Source: an uncultured Lachnospiraceae bacterium
GTDB taxonomy: Bacteria > Bacillota > Clostridia > Lachnospirales > Lachnospiraceae
NCBI GenBank assembly: GCA_947650005.1
Contig: CANSTU010000005.1
Span: 22,947-86,946, forward strand
Direction of reading: 5' to 3'
Length of the DNA: 64,000 nt
This document shows, one piece after another, positions 16,998 to 24,826 of this stretch. Below the pieces are notes generated by a model, which ran no database searches, was not told where the DNA came from, and saw only the letters and a list, made by a program, of their open reading frames with translations. Positions within the stretch are counted from its first letter, which is position 1; every line of letters starts with the position of its first letter. The position numbers and the translations under genes are program-made.

Positions 16998-17581
16998 CTA
17001 TTTATCCCGTATCTGCCGTCCTTCCGTGTTCATATGGTATCCGTCCCGATAGATGAGCTCGGAAACGGGTACGATCTCATATCCTTGGCTTTTCAGATTG
17101 GTGATCAGGGCGTCCAGGGCGTCCGCGGTATATTTTGCCCCGTTATGGCAGAGGATGATGGAGCCGTTGCCGAGATGCTTGTGGCTGCATACCGTGCTGA
17201 TGATGGAATCTGTACCGTAATCCTTCCAATCGAGAGAATCCACATCCCATTGAATGGAATAGTATCCGCACTGGGTAGCCGTGCGGATCACGTCGTTATC
17301 GTAGTCTCCGTAGGGGGGACGAAACAAGAACATATCATATCCGGTGAGCTGCTTTACCTTCTCATGGACCTTCATCAGTTCCTGTTCTTTGGCCTCATTG
17401 GACAGTTGGCTCATATTTTTATGATTTTCGCTGTGATTACCCAGGTCGTGGCCTGCGGCCAGGATGGATTTCACATCTTGCGGATAGCTTTCCACCCATC
17501 CGCCCGTCATAAAAAAAGTAACATGGACATTGTGCTTGGCCAGAATATCCAGGATGCGCTGGGTATCTTCATTCCCCCAGG
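16998..17581 (-). pseudogene. C-terminal fragment of an interrupted PdaB-like polysaccharide deacetylase
   Basis: Reading on the minus strand, codons from 17570 encode EDTQRILDILAKHNVHVTF, then GHDLGNHSENH (metal-binding HxxxH motif), RPPYGDYDNDVI (catalytic Arg motif) and ending INTxGRQIRDK-like sequence, about 190 residues. The first NodB motif (SFDAAWGN) is missing and the sequence upstream of the GGGGGAATGA core (17569-17581) is unrelated. That missing part lies at 23324-23589 on the same strand, and joining the two gives a clean 278-residue enzyme. The ATG at 17651 inside the element could start a short product lacking motif 1, so it would be inactive. The interruption is exact, with no decay in the coding sequence, and excision should restore the gene. 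Confidence 0.9.
17569..17581. other. Left attachment core of the interrupting element
   Basis: TCATTCCCCCAGG on the plus strand, identical to 23324-23336. Outside it (below 17569) is deacetylase coding sequence, inside it is unrelated sequence continuing as GGAATGGGCGG, which makes a short inverted repeat ATTCCCC/GGGGAAT. Confidence 0.88.
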
Positions 17582-17681
17582 GGAATGGGCGGCCGATGGA
17601 AATAAGGCAATATGACAGCGTTCTTATATCCCGTACAAGCGGCATATACATAATAAAAAGATTTGCTTAGGAGCAGTCTTC

Positions 17682-17858
17682 ATGGGAAAGACAGACCGCG
17701 GGCACCGTGTGATCAGGGATTACAAAGGCCTCTATGATACCGACGAACTGATCCGGCGTATCGTCCGTCGCCATCTTGAGGGAAACTGGGGGGAAAACAA
17801 AACGACGGCCGCTCCTGCCCTGAGGGTGGACGGCCATGCCGCAGAATACAAGGAATAA
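17682..17858 (+). CDS. 58-residue ORF overlapping the recombinase start (candidate accessory or directionality factor)
   Basis: A 58-codon frame from ATG 17682 behind TTAGGAGC, ending at TAA 17858, 23 bases into the recombinase gene. It is strongly charged (RGHRVIRDYKGLYDTDELIRR then IVRRHLEGNWGEN). It lies right inside the left end of the element, the place where recombination directionality factors or excision helpers often sit; such factors are usually small and basic. That is inference from position and size only; the ribosome site and the tight overlap support it being a real gene. Confidence 0.6.
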   Translation: MGKTDRGHRVIRDYKGLYDTDELIRRIVRRHLEGNWGENKTTAAPALRVDGHAAEYKE

Positions 17859-19431
17859 AGCGTTGAAAGAGGGTGGAAAGGCCGGATACAATACGGCGCT
17901 CTATATCAGGCTGTCCAGGGAGGACGGGGACAGGGCGGAAAGCTTGAGCGTTGCAAATCAACGCCTGTTATTGGCCGAATTCCTGGGGCGGCAGAATGAT
18001 CTGTACCTGTATGATACCTATATCGATGACGGTTATACAGGAACTGATTTCACCCGGCCCGGCTTTCAAAGGATGCTCAGGGACATAGAGGCGCGCAGGA
18101 TTCAGTGTATCGTCGTCAAGGATTTATCCAGGCTCGGAAGAAATATGCCGAAGGTTTCCTGGTATGTAAACGAATATTTTCCCCAGAAAAGAGTGCGCTT
18201 TATTGCAGTCGATGATTCGGTGGATAAACATTACGACGACATCGATATCGGTAACGATATGATGGTCGATGTCAGGAATATGTTTAACGGGTTCTATCCG
18301 AAGGATATCTCCAAGAAGGTTCGTTCCACACTCCGTTCCAAGCAGGAGGGCGGACAGTTCATCGGCGCCTTTGCCTGCTTTGGCTACAGGAAATCGGAAG
18401 GCGATCATAACAGGCTGGCGGTGGACGAATATGCTGCCGGTATCGTTAGGCGCATTTTTGAACTGTATTTGAGCGGGGTTGGGCAGAATACCATTGCTAA
18501 AATACTGAACGAAGAGGAGATTCCCTGCCCTTCCGAGTATAAGAAAAAATGCGGCCTGAATTACCATAATGGGAACCGGCTTGCTTCCACGGCATACTGG
18601 ACGTATTCCACGGTACGCAGAATCCTGCAAAACGAAATCTATGTGGGAAATATGGTTCAGAATAGGAGCTTTCGACAAATATGCGGGAAGAATGCCGTGA
18701 GCCTTCCCAGAGAGAAATGGATCGTGGTGGAAAATACCCATGAACCCATCGTCAACAGAGAAGACTGGGATAGGGTACAGAGCCTGCTGGGGAGCAATGC
18801 GAGACAGACCGGCCTTTCCAATCATATGCATGCATTCGCAGGATTACTCAGATGTGCAGACTGCGGGCGCGCCATGGTGAAGATCCGACGAAAGGGTTCT
18901 ACGGTTTTTAACTGTGGAAGCTATAACCGTTATGGCAGGAGATTTTGCAGTATCCACAGCGTGACGGAACGGGAGTTGGAATGTATTGTTGTAGACGACC
19001 TGAATCGGCTCCTCCAATCGGCAGGGAATCTCGGACGGATCATAGAGGAGGAAAGGATAAAACAGGAAAGGAAAGGCGCCGTATTGAGGGAAGATGCCTC
19101 CCGATACCGGGCAGAGATCGACCGGCTGATTAGAAAGAAGGAACAGGCTTACGAGGATTATTCGGATCAGACTCTTACAAAGGAAGAGTATATAAAATAT
19201 AGAGAGCGATATGAAAACAGGATCTGCGAACTTCATTCCAAAATCGAGATGGCTGGGCAGGCTTCAAAGAAAGGGGACACGCAGAAAAATCCGTGGATCG
19301 ATAGAATACTGCGTCAGGAACGCCTGGAACATCTGGACAGGGAAACAGCGGTAGAAATGCTCTCCATGATTTATATCCATGAGGATGGGACGATAAAAAT
19401 CGTCTACAACTTTTCCGCGCCAGACGCATGA
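17836..19431 (+). CDS. Large serine recombinase (site-specific integrase/excisionase)
   Basis: 531 residues. The resolvase/invertase catalytic domain comes first (YIRLSREDGD with the nucleophile Ser, GYTGTDFTRPGFQRML, and KDLSRLGRN with the catalytic Arg), then a recombinase domain (FGYRKSEGDHNRLAVDEYAAG), a zinc ribbon (CADCG...CGSYNRYGRRFC) at about residues 336-371 and a long coiled-coil C-terminal region. This is the TnpX/phiC31-type large serine integrase, which makes DNA breaks with two-base overhangs at att sites. It lies at one end of an element bounded by a shared 13-bp core. It should catalyse its integration and, with a partner, excision. The RBS GAGGGTGGA precedes the ATG. Confidence 0.95.
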   Translation: MPQNTRNKALKEGGKAGYNTALYIRLSREDGDRAESLSVANQRLLLAEFLGRQNDLYLYDTYIDDGYTGTDFTRPGFQRMLRDIEARRIQCIVVKDLSRLGRNMPKVSWYVNEYFPQKRVRFIAVDDSVDKHYDDIDIGNDMMVDVRNMFNGFYPKDISKKVRSTLRSKQEGGQFIGAFACFGYRKSEGDHNRLAVDEYAAGIVRRIFELYLSGVGQNTIAKILNEEEIPCPSEYKKKCGLNYHNGNRLASTAYWTYSTVRRILQNEIYVGNMVQNRSFRQICGKNAVSLPREKWIVVENTHEPIVNREDWDRVQSLLGSNARQTGLSNHMHAFAGLLRCADCGRAMVKIRRKGSTVFNCGSYNRYGRRFCSIHSVTERELECIVVDDLNRLLQSAGNLGRIIEEERIKQERKGAVLREDASRYRAEIDRLIRKKEQAYEDYSDQTLTKEEYIKYRERYENRICELHSKIEMAGQASKKGDTQKNPWIDRILRQERLEHLDRETAVEMLSMIYIHEDGTIKIVYNFSAPDA

Positions 19432-19454
19432 TCGGCGTATTCATGCGTCTGGCG
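19418..19454 (+). terminator. Hairpin at the end of the recombinase gene
   Basis: A perfect 14-bp inverted repeat (CGCCAGACGCATGA and its complement) with a 9-base loop surrounds the stop codon at 19429-19431. No T run follows, so it may be a Rho-dependent, RNA-stability or recombinase-related structure rather than a simple terminator. The 160 bases to the MATE stop hold a 36-codon open frame (19479-19589) I could not support. Confidence 0.45.
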
Positions 19455-19611
19455 TGACGCTTTGTCGATCGGATCCATATGTTGTTAAGAGGCATCCAAG
19501 AGGGAGACACATCAAACGATCCAGGAGGTGAGAAGAGCGCGCTACGGCCGGCCGAAGAAGGGCAGATGCACGGCGGGGCCGAAAATTAGAAAAGGAATTT
19601 TCAAATCCAAA

Positions 19612-20946
19612 TCAGGCTAGCTCCGCTAGTTCTTTCCATTTGCCACCCCTATATCTGATAAGGAAACAGACGGTTCGACAGATCCAGTCCAGAACCATGG
19701 CGATCCACACGCCGATGGCTCCGTATCCCAGGGTTACGCCGATGAGATAACTGAACCCGATCCGGAAGAGGAACATGGAGGCAATGGACACCACCATGGT
19801 GTAACGTACGTCATTGCAGGCCCGGAGCATGTTGGGGAAAGTAAAGGAGAGAGGCCACAGAAAGCAGGCGCATCCGTTGTGAATACAGACCAACGTCCGC
19901 GCCAGCTGCGTCGTCTCCGGGCTCAGTCCGTACAGGCTCAGGATCCAATCCAGACTGAAAAAGAGGATTATGTTGAAAAGGATCGTGGGAATGTACGTGG
20001 CGAGCAGGAGCTTTTTGGTATAAATGCGAATCTGTTTCTCATCCCTGGCGCCCACGCATTGCCCGATCACGGTGATCATGGCCAGGTTAATGGCGCTTCC
20101 AATGAGGACGCCCACGCTGTCCAGATTGTTGGCCACGCCGTTGGCCGCGATCTGTACCGTCCCAAAACCGGAAATGATGCTGACCACCAGGACGCGTCCC
20201 AGCTGGAAAATGCCGTTTTCCACGCCGCTCGGAATGCCGATAGAGAGAATTCGCCGGATGATCACGAAGTCAAGACGGAAGGGCTCCTTGAGAAAACAGA
20301 GTTCCAGCGAGGGATTGCGCAGGAGAAAATAAAGAAGGATACTGCCAACTGCCCTGGAAATCAGGGAAGGGATCGCCACCCCGGCGGCTCCCATATGGAG
20401 GCCGAAGATACAGATGGCATTGCCCGCCACATTGATCAGATTGATGAGAATGGAAACTTTGAGTGTAATCTGCGAATTTCCCATGGAGCGGAAAAGCGCC
20501 GCACAGGCATTATATACGGCCAAAAAGGGAAAGGAGAGGGCGGAAATGGTCAGATAGATCAGCGCGTTTTCCATTACATCCGCTTCAATGCCTCCGAAAA
20601 AAAGACGCAGCAGAGGTTTTCTGGCCAATATCACGATAGCTCCGATGGCCACGCCGGAAAAGATTACGGTATATAGAAGCTGTTTAGCCGATCTCCTCGC
20701 GTCTTCTTTTCTCTTTGCGCCCAGGAATTGGGAAGTCACCACAGCGCCTCCCGTGGCGAGAGCGGCCATGATGTTGAACATTAATATATTGATCATATCC
20801 ACCAAAGACACGCCGGATACGGCGGCTTCCCCCACAGAAGAGATCATCATGGTATCGGCCATGCCCACTGTAATGGCCAGCGCCTGTTCAAAGATGAGTG
20901 GAATAATCAGCTTGCGCAGATCCTTTCCTGAAAATAAGGGCTCCAT
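19612..20946 (-). CDS. MATE-family efflux transporter (element cargo)
   Basis: 444 residues, about twelve membrane segments with the MATE signatures LIIPLIFEQALAITVGMADT, RSMGNSQITLKV and an internal two-fold repeat (VAIPSLISRAVGS against the first half). MATE proteins export cationic drugs or metabolites using an ion gradient. The start is 20946, not the upstream ATG 21009, because a form B hairpin-SD element (minus strand, 20947-20976) ends four bases before it. It is inside the recombinase element and follows a second MATE gene on the same strand, a two-gene unit. The substrate is unknown. Confidence 0.9.
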   Translation of the reverse strand: MEPLFSGKDLRKLIIPLIFEQALAITVGMADTMMISSVGEAAVSGVSLVDMINILMFNIMAALATGGAVVTSQFLGAKRKEDARRSAKQLLYTVIFSGVAIGAIVILARKPLLRLFFGGIEADVMENALIYLTISALSFPFLAVYNACAALFRSMGNSQITLKVSILINLINVAGNAICIFGLHMGAAGVAIPSLISRAVGSILLYFLLRNPSLELCFLKEPFRLDFVIIRRILSIGIPSGVENGIFQLGRVLVVSIISGFGTVQIAANGVANNLDSVGVLIGSAINLAMITVIGQCVGARDEKQIRIYTKKLLLATYIPTILFNIILFFSLDWILSLYGLSPETTQLARTLVCIHNGCACFLWPLSFTFPNMLRACNDVRYTMVVSIASMFLFRIGFSYLIGVTLGYGAIGVWIAMVLDWICRTVCFLIRYRGGKWKELAELA

Positions 20947-20978
20947 TTTTCCTCTTTTCTGCCGCTTCAGGGCGGCTG
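20947..20978 (-). repeat. Form B hairpin-SD element, minus strand, inside the mobile element
   Basis: On the minus strand GCCGCCCTGAAGCGGC is followed by AGAAAAGAGGAAAA and the MATE start at 20946. Its presence inside the element shows the repeats spread with or after the element. Confidence 0.7.
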
Positions 20979-21070
20979 TGGGATAGCAGATGCATAATCG
21001 TCTGCGCAACTTTCTCCGAAGGACTCGCTGATTCCTGTTACGCCGCCGCGAAGGGCAAGCAATAGGAAAG

Positions 21071-22462
21071 TTAGATTGAAACGGATTCCGCGGCCTTTTG
21101 TTCTGCCTCCGACATGCCCCGCAGCTCCTTCACTACCATGATGACAATGGCCTGTGTGAGCACAAAGGTGAGGGCGTCTGCAACCGGCTGGGCCAGCTGA
21201 AGCCCCAATATGCCCAGTGCCTTTGGAAGAATCAGGATCGCAGGAATAAAGAACAGCCCCTGTTTGCTGACGGCGGTGAGGGTGGCTCGAAAACTGTAGC
21301 CGATGGACTGGGTGAGCATATTTCCGATGATGGAATAGGCCTGAAAGGGAAGAAGGCAGCATTGCATTTTCAGTGCCAGCGCGCCGATACGGATGACCTG
21401 AGCGTCTTCCTTTCGGAAGATGCCCATGATCGGTGTGGCAATGGCGAACATGACTACGCCCATGATGAGCAGAAAGACCAGAGCCACCCGGCGGCAGAAG
21501 AAATATGCCTCCAGCACCCGATCATATCGCTTTGCCCCGAAGTTAAATCCGCACACGGGCTGGAAACCCTGGCCAAAGCCGATCAGCGCCGATTGGATAA
21601 ACATCATGATTCTGGTCACGATGGACATGGCAGCGACGGCCGCATCCCCAAAACCGGACGAAGCCACATTGAGGAGGACGGAAGCCGCGCTGGCCAGTCC
21701 CTGACGCCCCAGGGTAGGCATACCGGCGGAGAGAATTTCCTTATAGACCCAGCCTTGAAAAGTGAAATGACGAGGAGTGGGCTTTAATACGTTTCCTGAA
21801 CGGAGCACCAGTACCAATAAAATGACAAAACTCACGAACTGACTGAAAATCGTGGCGATCGCTGCGCCTGAAATTCCCATCTGGAAACCGAAAATCAGGA
21901 TAGGATCCAAAATGACATTCAGAACGCCTCCGGCGGTAATGCCGATCATGGAAAGCGCGGCATTACCCTGGGAACGCAGATGGTTGTTGAACACAAAGGA
22001 AACCGTCATGTAGGGAGCTGCAATCAAAATATATTGTCCATAATCCTTCGCATAAGGGGCGATGGTATCTGTGGCGCCGAGCGCCCGCACCAGGGATTCG
22101 ATATTGGTAATGCCCAGTACCGCCAGTAGAAGACCGCAGGCAAAAGCGGTATAGACCGATGTGGAACAGGCTCTCTGCGCCCGATCCTGCTGTCTGGCTC
22201 CCAGCATCCGGGACATATAATTGCCGCTTCCCATACCCAGGGTAAAACCGATGGCCTGGATCATGGCCATCAGGGAAAAGTTCACGCCTACCGCCCCGGA
22301 AGCGCTGGTGCTCAGTTGGCTGACAAAGAAAGTATCGGCCATATTATAAATTGAGGTGATCAACATACTGATGATGGTAGGTATGGCCAGCCTGGGAATC
22401 AGCCGGTTGATGGCCGTTTCTGTCATCACTTTGTATTTCTCTTCGTAACTCATTGCTTTCAT
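21071..22462 (-). CDS. MATE-family efflux transporter (element cargo, second copy)
   Basis: 463 residues with the MATE layout (RLIPRLAIPTIISMLITSIY, NMADTFFVSQLST, FNNHLRSQGNAALSM, an ILDPILIFGFQMGISGAAIA loop). It belongs to the NorM/DinF-like branch and is clearly not the same as its neighbour; the two share only the family pattern. Start 22462 has GGAGAG upstream; an upstream ATG at 22531 is in frame. Together the pair is the main cargo of the element, which suggests a benefit from efflux. The stop lies 125 bases before the start of the next MATE gene. Confidence 0.88.
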   Translation of the reverse strand: MKAMSYEEKYKVMTETAINRLIPRLAIPTIISMLITSIYNMADTFFVSQLSTSASGAVGVNFSLMAMIQAIGFTLGMGSGNYMSRMLGARQQDRAQRACSTSVYTAFACGLLLAVLGITNIESLVRALGATDTIAPYAKDYGQYILIAAPYMTVSFVFNNHLRSQGNAALSMIGITAGGVLNVILDPILIFGFQMGISGAAIATIFSQFVSFVILLVLVLRSGNVLKPTPRHFTFQGWVYKEILSAGMPTLGRQGLASAASVLLNVASSGFGDAAVAAMSIVTRIMMFIQSALIGFGQGFQPVCGFNFGAKRYDRVLEAYFFCRRVALVFLLIMGVVMFAIATPIMGIFRKEDAQVIRIGALALKMQCCLLPFQAYSIIGNMLTQSIGYSFRATLTAVSKQGLFFIPAILILPKALGILGLQLAQPVADALTFVLTQAIVIMVVKELRGMSEAEQKAAESVSI

Positions 22463-22651
22463 CCTGCGTTCTCTCCGTTTCTTTTTGCTCTTTTCTTCTA
22501 TTGTAAATCCAAACGAGAAAAATAGGAACACGTATCTTTAGAAAAACTTTAGATACTTTTCGTATAAAATGGAAAATAACTCAGGTGGTTCAACTGCAGG
22601 GAGATAAGTTTCAGACTCTTTATTGGAGACAGTATCGTAGGAGATCACCCT

Positions 22652-22731
22652 GATTTGTACGCGCGCCAAAGCGGGCGGATAGGAGTACACTGGTTTTTAT
22701 GCTCGCTAGAGCGGGCAGATAGGAGCTAAAA
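22652..22731 (+). repeat. Two form A hairpin-SD elements in a row
   Basis: GCGCGCCAAAGCGGGCGGATAGGAG then GCTCGCTAGAGCGGGC with AGATAGGAG directly before ATG 22732. Both lie in the MATE-to-lipoprotein intergenic region inside the mobile element. Confidence 0.72.
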
Positions 22732-23298
22732 ATGAAGGCAAGATGTAGGATAGCGACGGGCTTAATGGCGCTTATGATGGCAGCATCAGGCTGTGGGAAC
22801 GGACAGGAGGCAAAAGAACAAAATGCGATGCTGTCCCAACCGGCGGAGGAAAATGGGGACAGCGGGCAGCAAAGCGGGAAAGAAGGGGAAGACAGGAACG
22901 CATCGGAAAGTCAGGAGCCGGGGGAGGAAGAGCGCAGTGATGGGAATACGGAGGCCTCTTCGCCGGAAAGTATCGGCAATAACGAACAGGATACCGAGAT
23001 AATAGGAGGAAAAGTTAGGAGTATCGCCCAGGACAGCTTTGTAATCAGTAGAGTCCTAATGGACGGTTCTTACGTGATCATGCCGGAGGCAGGCAGCCCG
23101 GAAGAAGAATTGGTGACGATTCGGTGTACAGATTCTACAACATATGAGCGCTGGACGATCCAGGGCGGCGGAGCGGGCATTGATAAAGAGGCGGCCGCGT
23201 TTGCCGATATTCTGGAGGGCGGCGGATTGGAAGCATCGGGATATTTCGACGGGGAAGAGTTTGTGGCGCAGACGGTATTCATTGAGATATATGAATAA
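22732..23298 (+). CDS. Lipoprotein of unknown function (element cargo)
   Basis: 188 residues. The N terminus (MKARCRIATGLMALMMAASG followed by Cys) is a lipoprotein signal with an AASGC lipobox. A 60-residue acidic, Ser/Glu-rich linker follows, then a globular domain of about 100 residues (GGKVRSIAQDSFVISRVL, TIRCTDSTTYERWTI). No family is recognised. It would be anchored to the outer face of the membrane. It is the last gene before the right attachment core (23324), 25 bases away. The form A element upstream gives a strong ribosome site. Function is unknown; it may help or regulate the neighbouring pumps. Confidence 0.6.
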   Translation: MKARCRIATGLMALMMAASGCGNGQEAKEQNAMLSQPAEENGDSGQQSGKEGEDRNASESQEPGEEERSDGNTEASSPESIGNNEQDTEIIGGKVRSIAQDSFVISRVLMDGSYVIMPEAGSPEEELVTIRCTDSTTYERWTIQGGGAGIDKEAAAFADILEGGGLEASGYFDGEEFVAQTVFIEIYE

Positions 23299-23323
23299 AT
23301 AGTTTCAGACATCCATCGAGAAG

Positions 23324-23336
23324 TCATTCCCCCAGG
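23324..23336. other. Right attachment core of the interrupting element
   Basis: TCATTCCCCCAGG identical to 17569-17581. To its right is the deacetylase N-terminal fragment (codon AAT of WGN at 23326-23328); to its left is unrelated sequence that adds six codons (DFSMDV) and a stop. Confidence 0.88.
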
Positions 23337-23589
23337 CCGCATCAAAACTGAGGGCCACTTTTTTTTCATTCGTCTCCACGCAGTAGATGGGAAGCTCCCG
23401 CCCGTTGATGGTGCTGGAGACGGAGATGGCCTCGGGTACGAAGGTGGTGACGCATTTCACAAAGGCTGCGACCCCGAGGAGGAAGAGGGCTGATTTAATG
23501 AGTTGGATACGGAGGGCTGATTGGAAATTTTCCGATTCCCGGAACCGTTTTATCCGGCATTGTATGAGATAGGCAAAATCTTTTAACAT
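23324..23589 (-). pseudogene. N-terminal fragment of the interrupted PdaB-like deacetylase
   Basis: On the minus strand from ATG 23589: a basic start, a membrane helix (SALFLLGVAAFVKCVTTFV), a linker and KKVALSFDAAWGN, the first NodB motif of clostridial polysaccharide deacetylases, where the frame leaves the family sequence at the core and ends. The missing rest is at 16998-17570. The rejoined protein would have a membrane anchor, then NodB motifs 1 (81-88), 2 (HSENH, 134-138) and 3 (RPPYG, 172-176). The PdaB-like type is a sporulation enzyme that modifies cortex or germ-cell-wall muramic residues. A forespore-type promoter may lie upstream. Rejoining is exact to the base. Confidence 0.88.
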
Positions 23590-23617
23590 GAAAATATACC
23601 CGGAATCTCTGTTTTTA

Positions 23618-23648
23618 CAGTGTATGCCACAGGAAGGGCGGGTTATGC
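23618..23648 (-). promoter_or_regulatory. Possible forespore-type (sigmaF/sigmaG-like) promoter of the deacetylase
   Basis: On the minus strand, GCATA (23648-23644) lies 16 bases before GCATACACTG (23627-23618), close to a forespore -35 GYATA and -10 GGnnAnAnTG. It would start transcription about 20 bases before the ATG. One base of the -10 deviates, so this is only suggestive. Confidence 0.35.
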
Positions 23649-23694
23649 GGATAGTTGTAGGCAGGACTGGCCATTTTCAAATGGGAAAAGCGTT

Positions 23695-23730
23695 CGTTTT
23701 TGCCGGCATCCCTGTCCGAAGGCAAAAACG
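23695..23730. terminator. Inverted repeat between the deacetylase and C26 genes
   Basis: CGTTTTTGCC and its exact complement GGCAAAAACG with a 16-base loop. A T-rich stem could end transcription of the C26 gene (minus) or shield its end. No clear T run outside it, so strength is uncertain. Confidence 0.4.
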
Positions 23731-23793
23731 TGGGGACTCCGGTTGGGAAGGATGAGGCGTAAAGGCCAATGCGGCCAATCAAAGACGATTGAT

Positions 23794-24495
23794 TTATCCT
23801 GCCTTACAGGCATCCACAAAAGCGCGGAACAGCTTTCGTTGTTCCGCGCTTTGCGCGGCCATATGCTCCGGATGCCATTGTATGGCGATGCAGAAGGGAT
23901 AACCTTTAATCTGCATCGCCTCAATGAATCCGTCCGGGCTTTGTCCCGTGACGGTAAGCCCTTTGCCGGTGAGGTCAACGGCTTGATGATGCAGGCTGTT
24001 GGTGGAGATCATATCGGAACCAAACAGGCGGCAGAGATGGCTGCCGGGTTCAAGCTGTACGGGATGAGTGGCGGTGGTGCGGTGCCAGAAATCGAAGTGG
24101 GGATACTCCTGTTCGGCCTTAATGTCCTGTATGAGCGTCCCGCCAAGGGCCACGTTCAGAAGCTGCATGCCGCGGCAGATGCAGAACAAAGGCTTTTCGG
24201 CTTCAAGCGCCGCCTGTAGGAGTGGGAGCTCCAGGGCATCCCTGGCGGGATCCGTCTTGCCGCATTCCGGAAGGGCTGTCTGGTCGTAGAGGCCTGGCTG
24301 GATATCCGGTCCGCCTGGGAAAAGGAAGCCTTGGCAGCGCTGCAGGGATTGGGCGATGACTTCTGTAATGTTGTCCGGAGGGAGCAGCAGGACTTGAGCT
24401 CCGTCGCGCTCCAGATATTGGATGTATTTATACTGCATGTAGCGGTGGAACAAGCTGCGTCCCATCAGGGGGATGCCGATTGTAGGCTGTAACAT
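23794..24495 (-). CDS. Class I glutamine amidotransferase, gamma-glutamyl-GABA hydrolase-like (peptidase C26)
   Basis: 233 residues. Start at 24495 has AGAGG upstream; a longer frame from 24591 has no ribosome site. Marks of the family: IGIPLMGRSLFHRYMQYKYI, FPGGPDIQPGLY, the nucleophile elbow CICRGMQLLNVALGG, HHQAV and the catalytic WHPEH with His-x-Glu. These enzymes hydrolyse gamma-glutamyl bonds, for example in putrescine degradation (PuuD) or peptide handling. There is no putrescine gene nearby, so the substrate is open. It points away from the cas genes. Confidence 0.87.
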   Translation of the reverse strand: MLQPTIGIPLMGRSLFHRYMQYKYIQYLERDGAQVLLLPPDNITEVIAQSLQRCQGFLFPGGPDIQPGLYDQTALPECGKTDPARDALELPLLQAALEAEKPLFCICRGMQLLNVALGGTLIQDIKAEQEYPHFDFWHRTTATHPVQLEPGSHLCRLFGSDMISTNSLHHQAVDLTGKGLTVTGQSPDGFIEAMQIKGYPFCIAIQWHPEHMAAQSAEQRKLFRAFVDACKAG

Positions 24496-24739
24496 GGGGA
24501 ACCTCTTTTCTGTGTGAGATGGGTTAATTATACAATAGATGGAGAGAAATAGGAAGGGCCGCTCCCGCTGGTTTTCGCTGCTTTTGGACATGGATGGAGC
24601 TGGGGGCCGGCATGAACAATAGAAGCGTTTTCCATACTGTATAGAATTACAAATAGAATTTTTTCTTTTAATAAAACATCATTTTATCCAATAAATTTCT
24701 TTTTTTTTACAAAAATTTGGAAATTTTGTTTAAACGGTA

Positions 24740-24796
24740 TTGCAATGCATATGTTATATGTGATAAATTGACATAAATATAGAAATTACAATGTGT
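24740..24796 (+). promoter_or_regulatory. Candidate cas operon promoter region
   Basis: The stretch 24600-24826 is far more AT-rich than its surroundings. TTGCAA (24740) is followed 17 bases later by ATAAAT (24763); a second TTGACA (24768-24773) lacks a good -10. One of these should drive cas3. A T9 run lies upstream at about 24700. No operator was recognised. Confidence 0.4.
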
Positions 24797-24826
24797 TCAG
24801 GATGTCGAATATTAAGGATGAAAAGA

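Larger units (their letters stand above)
17569..23336. mobile_element. 5.76-kb serine-recombinase element inserted in the deacetylase gene
   Basis: Bounded by two identical 13-bp cores, 5,755 bases apart. It contains a 58-aa ORF, a large serine recombinase, two MATE transporters on the opposite strand and one lipoprotein gene, and has no phage structural, conjugation or replication genes. Recombination of the cores would remove a 5,755-bp circle and rejoin SFDAAWGN to EDTQRIL in frame. The element carries a form B and a form A hairpin-SD repeat like the rest of the chromosome, so it appears adapted to this genome rather than freshly acquired. It resembles the sporulation-gene-interrupting elements (skin, SPbeta-type) in logic, but at this size is more like a minimal integrative cassette. 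Confidence 0.9.

Noticed and set aside
18124..18831. 235-codon minus-strand frame opposite the recombinase
   Set aside because: Antisense to clearly conserved recombinase codons, no family resemblance and no start signal.
19879..20676. 265-codon plus-strand frame opposite the first MATE gene
   Set aside because: It is the shadow of the MATE gene, has no ribosome site and no membrane or domain pattern of its own.
17569..23336. Interpretation as a prophage
   Set aside because: There are no capsid, tail, terminase, replication or lysis genes; the element is under 6 kb and has only recombinase, pumps and a lipoprotein.
24690..24730. T9 run before cas3 as another phase-variation tract
   Set aside because: It is in non-coding AT-rich DNA upstream of the promoter and interrupts no reading frame.
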